From: Caldimonas thermodepolymerans | GTDB lineage: Bacteria > Pseudomonadota > Gammaproteobacteria > Burkholderiales > Burkholderiaceae_C | Assembly: GCF_015476235.1 (NCBI RefSeq) | Contig: NZ_CP064338.1 | Span: 1,054,001 to 1,118,000 of the forward strand | Length of the DNA: 64,000 bases | Direction of reading: 5' to 3' | Shown: positions 28,366 through 34,864 of the stretch, one piece after another | Position numbering within the stretch: position 1 is the first letter of the stretch | How the letters are laid out: each line of letters begins with the position of its first letter | The notes under the pieces: generated by a model | What the model was told of the DNA's origin: nothing | Databases searched by the model: none | The model's input: only the letters and a program-made list of their open reading frames with translations | Translations under genes and position numbers: made by a program

Positions 28366-29268
28366 TCACTCCTCGGCGAGCGCGCCGTTGGCGTGATGTG
28401 GGGCGTCCAGCGCGTAGGCCGCGCAGATCGCCGCCCAGGCTTCCTCGGCGGTTTCGACGTACTGGAACAGGTGGACGTCCTCGGGCGAGATCATGCCGGT
28501 CTCGACCAGCACGTCGAAGTTGATCACGCGGCTCCAGAACTCGCGGCCGAACAGCAGGATCGGGCGCTTGCGCGACTTGCCGGTCTGCGTCAGCGTCATC
28601 GCCTCGAACAGCTCGTCGAGCGTGCCGAACCCGCCCGGGAAGCACACCAGCGCGATCGCGCGCATCAGGAAGTGCATCTTGCGCAGGCCGAAGTAGTGGA
28701 ACAGGAAGCACAGTTCCGGCGTGACGTAGGGGTTGGGCTCCTGCTCGTGCGGCAGCACGATGTTCAGCCCGATGCTCTTGCCGCCCGCCTCGAAGGCGCC
28801 GCGGTTGCCGGCCTCCATGATGCCGGGGCCGCCGCCGGTGCAGACGTAGATCGGCGGGTCCAGGCGCTTCGACGCCTCGGTGACGATGGCGGCGAAGCGG
28901 CGCGCCTCCTCGTAATAGCGGGACATGCGCACGCGCGCCTCGGCGTGCTGGACGAGCACCGGGTTGTTCGACTTGCGCGCTTCGGCCAGCAGCTCCTGCG
29001 CGACGTCGGCCGGGGGGATGCGCGCGCTGCCGAAGATCACCACGGTCAGCTCGATGTTGTGCTCGCGTTGCACCAGCTCGGGCTTGAGCAGCTCCAGCTG
29101 CATGCGCACCGGGCGCATTTCCTCGCGCAGCAGGAACTTCTCGTCGGTGAAGGCGAGCCGGTATGCGCTTTCCGGGCCGCCGTAGCGCGGCAGCGTCGAG
29201 GCTGCGATCACATCCTCGTGGGCAGAAGGGAAATTGCGCGCCGTCAGCTTCTGACGCTTGTTGGTCAT
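28366..29268 (-). CDS. LOG-family protein (TIGR00730 type)
   Basis: This 300-aa protein has the Rossmann-type lysine-decarboxylase-like fold of the LOG/YgdH family. The signature motifs are CTGGGPGIMEAGNRGA (about 165-180) and PGGFGTLDELFEAMT (about 225-240), with the conserved Arg and Glu of nucleotide 5'-monophosphate phosphoribohydrolases. FGSARIPP marks the family N-terminus. Members cleave nucleoside monophosphates to free bases; true lysine decarboxylase activity is not supported. It extends about 100 residues beyond the shortest LOG proteins. It lies between the MoeB-like and arginase genes in one orientation. Confidence 0.85.
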   Translation of the reverse strand: MTNKRQKLTARNFPSAHEDVIAASTLPRYGGPESAYRLAFTDEKFLLREEMRPVRMQLELLKPELVQREHNIELTVVIFGSARIPPADVAQELLAEARKSNNPVLVQHAEARVRMSRYYEEARRFAAIVTEASKRLDPPIYVCTGGGPGIMEAGNRGAFEAGGKSIGLNIVLPHEQEPNPYVTPELCFLFHYFGLRKMHFLMRAIALVCFPGGFGTLDELFEAMTLTQTGKSRKRPILLFGREFWSRVINFDVLVETGMISPEDVHLFQYVETAEEAWAAICAAYALDAPHHANGALAEE

Positions 29269-29345
29269 CTTCGGGTCTACCCTTGTTGTCTGTGTGCGAG
29301 GGGCGCCAGCTTATCCGACGCCGCGGCCGCTGCCGTGCACCGGGC

Positions 29346-30125
29346 TCAGGAGGTTGTGACAAGGTGCGGGGTTTCCCGCCATGCCGCACAGACGGAGCAG
29401 CCGGCGTGCCGGCCGATGCGGATCTCGCTCCATTCCATCGACCGGGCGTCCAGCATCTGCAGCCGTCCGGCGAGCGAGCTGCCCACCCCGGCCAGCAGCT
29501 TGAGGGCCTCGGCGGCCTGGACCGTGCCGATGATGCCCACCAGCGGGGCGAACACGCCCATGGTCGCGCAGCGCACCTCGTCGACCTGCTGGTCGGGTGG
29601 GAACACGCAGGCGTAGCAGGGCGCCTGGGGCTGGCGCGTGTCGTAGACCGAGACCTGCCCGTCGAAGCGGATCGCCGCGCCCGCCACCAGGGGCTTGCGG
29701 TGCTGCACGCAGGCGCGGTTGATGGCCTGGCGGGTGGCGAAGTTGTCGGTGCAGTCGAGCACCACGTCGGCCTCGGCGACCAGCTCCGACAGCAGCGCCT
29801 CGTCGGCCCGGCGCACCACGGGGCGCACCCGCACGTCGGGGTTGATCGCGGCGATCGTGGTCGCGGCCGATTCCGCCTTGGGGCGTCCCAGGCGCGACAT
29901 GTCGTGGATGATCTGCCGCTGCAGGTTGGTCAGGTCCACCTCGTCATGGTCGACCAGGGTCAGGCGGCCGACGCCGGCGGTCGCCAGGTAGTAGGCCACC
30001 GGCGAGCCCAGCCCGCCGGCACCCACCACCAGGGCGTGGCCGGCCAGGATGCGCTCCTGCCCCTCGACGCCGAGGTCGTCGAGCAGCAGATGCCGGCTGT
30101 AGCGCAGGAGCTGTTCGTCGTTCAT
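29346..30125 (-). CDS. ThiF/MoeB/HesA-family sulfur-carrier adenylyltransferase
   Basis: This 259-aa E1-like enzyme activates the C-terminal glycine of a ubiquitin-like sulfur carrier (MoaD or ThiS) as an adenylate. The start MNDEQLLRYSRHLLLDDLG, the ATP motif VVGAGGLGSP (about 34-43), DLTNLQRQI and DCTDNFATR are typical. The zinc ligands are CYAC and CSVC. It lacks the C-terminal rhodanese domain of MoeZ-type proteins. No moaD or thiS gene lies beside it, so pathway (molybdopterin or thiamine) is open. moeB and thiF names both fit. Confidence 0.9.
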   Translation of the reverse strand: MNDEQLLRYSRHLLLDDLGVEGQERILAGHALVVGAGGLGSPVAYYLATAGVGRLTLVDHDEVDLTNLQRQIIHDMSRLGRPKAESAATTIAAINPDVRVRPVVRRADEALLSELVAEADVVLDCTDNFATRQAINRACVQHRKPLVAGAAIRFDGQVSVYDTRQPQAPCYACVFPPDQQVDEVRCATMGVFAPLVGIIGTVQAAEALKLLAGVGSSLAGRLQMLDARSMEWSEIRIGRHAGCSVCAAWRETPHLVTTS

Positions 30126-30167
30126 CGCACCAGCATACCGAATCCGCCATGGCCCCGGAGGCGGCCC

Positions 30168-30201
30168 AAAATGCCGACGCCCGCGGCAGGCGGGCGTCGG
30201 C
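30168..30201 (-). terminator. Rho-independent terminator after the S41 protease
   Basis: A perfect 12-bp stem (GCCGACGCCCGC at 30173-30184 with its complement at 30190-30201) encloses a 5-base loop. On the minus strand it is followed by ATTTT. It lies 22 bases beyond the protease stop and ends that transcript before the MoeB-like gene. Confidence 0.85.
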
Positions 30202-30222
30202 GGGAGGGCTGGCGGGCGGCGA

Positions 30223-31671
30223 TCAGTTCGCGCCGGTTTCCTCGGGCTTGCGCTCGACCGCGGTCCTGGACACCAGCACCGGCTTGCCCTTGAGGCGGTT
30301 GAGCGCCTGCTGCAGCTGGAAGTCCTCGGGGCTGCCGTACTCGGGCAGCGGCTTCGGGCCGGCGCCTTTCTGCTGCTTCAGCGCTTCTTCTTCGAGGCGG
30401 CGCAGCGCTTCCTCGCGCGCCTTCTCGCGTGCCGGGTCCTTCTCGTCCTTCTCGTCGCCGTTCTGCAGGTGCTTCTGCAGGTCGGCCTCGCGCATGCGCA
30501 GCGCGGCGTAGACGTTGCCCTCGGGCGTTTCGTCCAGCATCACGTCCGGCACGATGCCCTTGGCCTGGATCGAGCGGCCGCTGGGCGTGTAGTAGCGGGC
30601 CGTGGTCAGCTTGAGCGCCGTGTCGGGCGTGAGCTGCCGCACGGTCTGCACCGAGCCCTTGCCGAAGGTCTGCGAGCCCATGATGACCGCGCGCTTGTGG
30701 TCCTGCAGGGCGCCGGCGACGATCTCGCTCGCCGAGGCCGAGCCCTCGTTGACCAGCACCACCAGCGGCACGTTCTTGATCGCCTCGGGCAGGCGCTTGA
30801 GCGGGTCGCCGCCGCCGCGGCGCACGTAGAACTCGGGGCTGGCCTTGAACACCGCCTTGGATTCGGCGATCTGGCCGTTGGTCGAGACCACCACCGCCCC
30901 CTTGGGCAGGAAGGCCGAGGCCACCGCGACCGCGCCCTCGAGCAGGCCGCCGGGGTCGTTGCGCAGGTCCAGCACGATGCCCTTGAGGGCCGGGTCCTGC
31001 TTGTACAGCTCTTCCAGCTTGCGCACGAAGTCGTCGACCGTGCGGTCCTGGAACTGGCTGATGCGCAGCCAGGCGTAGCCGGGCTCGACCATCTTGGCGC
31101 GCACGCTCTGCACGCGGATCTCCTCGCGCGTGATGGTCACCGGGAAGGTGCGGCTTTCCGACTTGCGGAAGATGGTCAGGATGACCTTGGTGTTCGGCTC
31201 GCCGCGCATGCGCTTGACCGCCTGGTCGATGGTCAGGCCCTTGACCGCGGTGTCGTCGATCTTGGTGATCAGGTCGCCGCTCTTGAGGCCGGCGCGGTAG
31301 GCGGGCGAGCCCTCGATCGGCGAGACGATCTTGACCAGGCCGTCCTCCATCGTGATCTCGATGCCCACGCCGACGAAGCGGCCGGTCGTGCCCTCGCGGA
31401 ATTCCTTGAAGGACTTCTTGTCGAAGTACTGCGAGTGCGGGTCCAGGCCCGCGACCATGCCGCTGATCGCGTCGGTGATCAGCTTCTTCTCGTCGACCGG
31501 CTCGACGTAGTCCGACTTGACCATGCCGAAGACCGCGGCCAGCTGCTGGAGTTCCTCCAGCGGCAGCGGGGCAAGCCCGTTCCTGGCCGTCGCCTGCAGC
31601 TGCATGGTGGTCAAGGCGCCCGCGACCGCGCCGAGCGAGATCCAGCCAGCAATCTTCAATTTGGCACCCAT
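30223..31671 (-). CDS. S41-family carboxyl-terminal processing peptidase
   Basis: This 482-aa periplasmic serine protease of the CtpA/Prc family has an N-terminal signal or anchor (AGWISLGAVAGALTTMQL) and a PDZ domain (about 95-180: VGVGIEITMEDGLVKIVSPI, AGLKSGDLITKID). The catalytic domain has Ser in NEGSASASEIVAGAL and Lys in SQTFGKGSVQ, the Ser-Lys dyad. The tail after residue 430 is highly charged (DEKDPAREKAREEALRRLEE) and may be a coiled coil. The ATG at 31671 is about 10 bases after AAGGA. It is separated from the ABC gene by 125 bases with its own -10, and from the MoeB-like gene by a terminator. Confidence 0.92.
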   Translation of the reverse strand: MGAKLKIAGWISLGAVAGALTTMQLQATARNGLAPLPLEELQQLAAVFGMVKSDYVEPVDEKKLITDAISGMVAGLDPHSQYFDKKSFKEFREGTTGRFVGVGIEITMEDGLVKIVSPIEGSPAYRAGLKSGDLITKIDDTAVKGLTIDQAVKRMRGEPNTKVILTIFRKSESRTFPVTITREEIRVQSVRAKMVEPGYAWLRISQFQDRTVDDFVRKLEELYKQDPALKGIVLDLRNDPGGLLEGAVAVASAFLPKGAVVVSTNGQIAESKAVFKASPEFYVRRGGGDPLKRLPEAIKNVPLVVLVNEGSASASEIVAGALQDHKRAVIMGSQTFGKGSVQTVRQLTPDTALKLTTARYYTPSGRSIQAKGIVPDVMLDETPEGNVYAALRMREADLQKHLQNGDEKDEKDPAREKAREEALRRLEEEALKQQKGAGPKPLPEYGSPEDFQLQQALNRLKGKPVLVSRTAVERKPEETGAN

Positions 31672-31717
31672 GTGCGCGCAGTCCTTTCGCTTGCCCTGTC
31701 CTGGGAAAACTGGAGTC

Positions 31718-31723
31718 AGTATA
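31718..31723 (-). promoter_or_regulatory. -10 element of the S41 protease gene
   Basis: On the minus strand TATACT (five of six matches to consensus) stands 46 bases before the protease ATG, in a gap of 125 bases. No convincing -35 accompanies it. Confidence 0.4.
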
Positions 31724-31796
31724 GGCTGACCGCCAGCCCCTTCGATGCCCGAAACCGCCAGAAAGTTGCAGGGCTTCCCGGCGGACGGGGGCGCCG

Positions 31797-32888
31797 TCAG
31801 CCGGCGGTTTCCTTCGGGAAGGTCACGACGTGGTCGACGTCGGGGCGGATCCCGATCCACTCGCCCAGCGCGTGGTCGTGGTGGGACGGCACGTGCGCCA
31901 GCACCTGCTCGCCGGACTCCAGCCGCAGGGTGTAGAGGAACTCCGAGCCGCGGAAAGCCTTGCGCTCGATGCGGGCTTTGACCGGGCTGGCGTCGTCGTG
32001 GACGATGTCGTCGGCGCGCAGCAGCACCTCGCATTCGCCGTCCGGATAGGCGGTCGGCAGCGGGCATTCCTCCAGGTCGGTCAGGTCGCCCAGGGGGGTG
32101 CGCACCACCGGCCCGTGGACCGATTCGACGATGCGCGCCGGCGCGAACACGCCGTGGCCGATGAAGTCGGCGACGAAGCGCGTGGCCGGGCGGTGGTAGA
32201 GGTGGTAGGCGTCGTCCCACTGCTCCAGGCGGCCGTGGTTCATCACGCCGATCAGGTCGCCCACCGCGAACGCCTCCATCTGGTCGTGGGTGACGAACAG
32301 CGCGGTGGTGGAGGTCTGCTTGAGGATGTTGCGCAGCTCGTGCGCGAGCCGCTCGCGCAGGTCCACGTCGAGATTGGAGAACGGCTCGTCCAGCAGCAGC
32401 AGGCGCGGCTGCGGCGCCAGCGCCCGCGCCAGCGCGACGCGCTGCTGCTGGCCGCCGGAGAGCTGGTGCGCATAGCGGCGCTCCATGCCGGCCAGGCCGA
32501 CCAGCGCCAGCATCTGCGCCACCCGGGCGCTGCGCTGGGCCTTGTCCATCTTCGGCAGGCCGAAGGCGACGTTGTCGTGCACGTTCAGGTGCGGGAACAG
32601 CGCGTAGTCCTGGAACACCATGCCGATCTGCCGGCGCTCCGGCGCCAGGTGCACGGTGGCGTCGGGGGTGGCGGCGCTCAGCACCTGGCCGGCGATCAGG
32701 ATGCGCCCGCCCTGGATGCGCTCCAGCCCGGCGATGGCGCGCAGCAGCGAGGTCTTGCCGCAACCCGACGGGCCGATCAGCACGCCGATCTCGCCGGCGT
32801 TGAGCGTCAGGCTGACCTGGTCGACGGCCGGGTGCTGCGATGCACTGCCGGGGTAGCGGATGGTGACGTGATCGAGCTGGAGGAACAT
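31797..32888 (-). CDS. fbpC: Ferric iron-type ABC transporter ATP-binding protein (FbpC-like)
   Basis: This 363-aa ATPase has Walker A GPSGCGKTSL (about 38-47), signature LSGGQQQRVALARAL and Walker B LLLLDEPFSNLD. A C-terminal TOBE-type domain follows (about 285-360). The overall form (IGVLIGPSGCGKTSLLRAIA, VHLAPERRQIGMVFQDYALFP) is that of FbpC/AfuC importers of Fe3+ from a periplasmic binding protein. Its permease gene is divergent at 33155. No binding-protein gene is in the window. The 5' leader contains a strong hairpin (32915-32940). Thiamine or putrescine-type import is the alternative; the paired permease favours iron. Confidence 0.85.
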   Translation of the reverse strand: MFLQLDHVTIRYPGSASQHPAVDQVSLTLNAGEIGVLIGPSGCGKTSLLRAIAGLERIQGGRILIAGQVLSAATPDATVHLAPERRQIGMVFQDYALFPHLNVHDNVAFGLPKMDKAQRSARVAQMLALVGLAGMERRYAHQLSGGQQQRVALARALAPQPRLLLLDEPFSNLDVDLRERLAHELRNILKQTSTTALFVTHDQMEAFAVGDLIGVMNHGRLEQWDDAYHLYHRPATRFVADFIGHGVFAPARIVESVHGPVVRTPLGDLTDLEECPLPTAYPDGECEVLLRADDIVHDDASPVKARIERKAFRGSEFLYTLRLESGEQVLAHVPSHHDHALGEWIGIRPDVDHVVTFPKETAG

Positions 32889-32914
32889 GCTGGGACCGCA
32901 ACGGAAAAACGACG

Positions 32915-32940
32915 TCGCGCGGCCTTCAGGGGCCGCGCGA
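32915..32940 (-). promoter_or_regulatory. Hairpin plus U-tract in the fbpC leader (possible attenuator)
   Basis: TCGCGCGGCC at 32915-32924 pairs perfectly with 32931-32940 around a 6-base loop. On the minus strand it is followed by five bases and then TTTTT, 17 bases before the fbpC ATG. The nearest upstream gene is divergent, so it cannot end another minus-strand gene. It may act as an attenuator in the leader. Confidence 0.4.
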
Positions 32941-33051
32941 AGCCACGAACTATGCCCGAATTCCCGGCCTGGGCCGACGCGCAGGCGGGCGCCGGCGTGC
33001 CGTAATGCCGTGGCCTGGCCTGGTGCGTCCCGGATCGGGAAGGTTTCGAGA

Positions 33052-33070
33052 GAGAATAATTTGATTTCTC
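33052..33070. promoter_or_regulatory. Weak candidate Fur box between fbpC and its permease
   Basis: A 19-base AT-rich stretch with the dyad GAGAA-N9-TTCTC agrees with the Fur consensus at 11 of 19 positions by my alignment. It lies in the divergent region, 85 bases before the permease ATG used here. Its AT-richness may instead mark an ordinary promoter. Confidence 0.3.
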
Positions 33071-33154
33071 ATTCCTTCCGTCTTGATGGTCGTCAAGGCG
33101 GCAGCCGACGCGCTGCACCTGCCGGCGCTCTTGCTGCGCCGTATTGCTGTACTC

Positions 33155-34762
33155 ATGCGCCTGCTTTCCGTCCTGACCCTGCTGCTCGCCCTGCCGGTGC
33201 TGGGCGTTGTCGGCTCCTGGGCCGTCTTCAACGCCGACAGCTTTGCGGTCATCGCACACCAGTTCACCACCGTGCTGCCGGGCTACGCCTGGACGTCCTT
33301 CCTGCTGTCGGCCTGCGTCGCGCTCGGCGTGGCGGTGGTCGGGGGGCTGACCGCGGCCACGGTGACGCTGTTCGACTTCCCCGGCCGGCGCGTCTTCGAG
33401 TGGGCGCTGCTGCTGCCGCTGGCGATGCCGGCCTACGTGATGGCCTACGCCTACACCGACTTCCTGCAGTACAGCGGGCCGCTGCAGACCGCGCTGCGCG
33501 CGCTGACCGGCCGCGAGGGCGCGATGCTGCCCGACGTGCGCAGCCTGGGCGGGGCGGTGCCGATGTTCATCTTCTCGTTCTACCCCTACGTCTACCTGCT
33601 CACGCGCGCGGCGCTGTCCGAGCGCGGCGTGCACCTGATGGAGGCGGCCCGGCTGCTCGGCGCCGGCACTGCCCGCCGGGTCTGGCGCGTGGCGCTGCCG
33701 CTGGCGCGCCCGGCGATGGCCGCCGGCGTGGCGCTGGCGCTGATGGAGACGCTGGCCGACTACGGCGTCGGTTCGTACTTCGGCCTCAACACCTTCACGA
33801 CCGGCATCTACAAGGCGTGGCTGTCGATGGACGACCGCATCGCCGCGGCCCAGCTGGCCACCGTGCTGCTGGCGGTGGTCGCGCTGCTGCTGTGGTTCGA
33901 GCACCGCGCGCAGCGGCGCCTGCGCTTCGCGACCGGGCGCGGCGGCCACGGTGGCGGCCAGGAGGCGCGCCCGGTGCCGCTGGCCGGCCGGCACCGCTGG
34001 CTGGCCTGGACCGTGTGCACGGTACCGGTGCTGCTCGGCTTCGTGCTGCCGGTGCTGGTGCTGCTGCGCCTGCTGTGGGCCGAGATGCACTACTCCGAGT
34101 TCGGCATGCCCTGGGACCGCTTCGCGCAGTGGAGCTGGGCCAGCTTCCGGCTGGCGGCGATCGCCGCGGCGCTGGCGGTGCTGCTGTCGGTGGCACTGGC
34201 GTTCGCGATGCGCACCAGCCCGCGCCCCGGGCTGCGCTTCGCGGTGCGCGTGGTCTCGCTGGGCTATGCCGTGCCGGGGGCGGTGATCGCGGTGGGCATC
34301 CTGCTGCCGCTGGGCTGGCTGCAGTCGGTCTGGCCCGACAGCGGCCTGACCGCGCTCGTGACCGGCACCGCCTTCGGCCTGCTGTACGCCTACCTGGTGC
34401 GCTTTTCCGCGGTGGCGCTGCAGTCGGTGGAATCGGGCTATGCCCGCATCCCGGTGACGCTGGACGAGTCCGCCCGCATGCTGGGCACGCCGCGCTGGAA
34501 GCTGCTGGGGACCGTGCACGTGCCGCTGCTGCGGCGCTCGGCGCTGGCCGCCGGTCTGCTGGTGTTCGTCGACGTGATGAAGGAACTGCCCGCCACCTAC
34601 GTGCTGCGGCCGTTCAACAGCGATACGCTGGCCGTGGTGGCCAACCAGCTGGCGCGCGACGAGCGGCTCGGCGAGGCGGCGCTGCCGTCGCTGGCCATCG
34701 TGCTGGTCGGCCTGCTGCCGGTGGTGCTGCTGTCGCGCGCGATGCGCGCCCAGCGCGGCTGA
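33155..34762 (+). CDS. fbpB: Iron-type ABC transporter permease (FbpB-like)
   Basis: This is a 535-aa inner-membrane permease with about 12 helices and two MetI-type halves. Each half has an EAA loop for the ATPase: EAARLLGAGTARRVWRVALP and ESARMLGTPRWKLLGTVHVP. The fused two-half layout is that of FbpB/AfuB-type Fe3+ permeases. An in-frame ATG at 33086 would add 23 residues; 33155 (MRLLSVLTLLLALPVLG) gives the more typical start, but no clear ribosome-binding site marks either. It is divergent from fbpC, an unusual split, and the binding protein is elsewhere. Confidence 0.85.
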   Translation: MRLLSVLTLLLALPVLGVVGSWAVFNADSFAVIAHQFTTVLPGYAWTSFLLSACVALGVAVVGGLTAATVTLFDFPGRRVFEWALLLPLAMPAYVMAYAYTDFLQYSGPLQTALRALTGREGAMLPDVRSLGGAVPMFIFSFYPYVYLLTRAALSERGVHLMEAARLLGAGTARRVWRVALPLARPAMAAGVALALMETLADYGVGSYFGLNTFTTGIYKAWLSMDDRIAAAQLATVLLAVVALLLWFEHRAQRRLRFATGRGGHGGGQEARPVPLAGRHRWLAWTVCTVPVLLGFVLPVLVLLRLLWAEMHYSEFGMPWDRFAQWSWASFRLAAIAAALAVLLSVALAFAMRTSPRPGLRFAVRVVSLGYAVPGAVIAVGILLPLGWLQSVWPDSGLTALVTGTAFGLLYAYLVRFSAVALQSVESGYARIPVTLDESARMLGTPRWKLLGTVHVPLLRRSALAAGLLVFVDVMKELPATYVLRPFNSDTLAVVANQLARDERLGEAALPSLAIVLVGLLPVVLLSRAMRAQRG

Positions 34763-34864
34763 GGCACGCGGCAGGCTCGAGCGGTGCCGGTGCGGGCCGA
34801 CACGAGAGGGGCAGAAGGCGTGCGTGCCCCGGAGACCGCAGGCGCGCCGGAGAGGGGGCGGACA

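Noticed and set aside
28366..29268. Lysine decarboxylase
   Set aside because: The family was once named so, but PGGFGT and GGGPGIM are motifs of LOG-type phosphoribohydrolases, and no PLP-binding site is present.
32953..33006. A 17-codon open frame (MPEFPAWADAQAGAGVP) on the plus strand between fbpC and its permease
   Set aside because: No ribosome-binding site and no recognisable leader-peptide feature such as codon runs; chance occurrence is likely.
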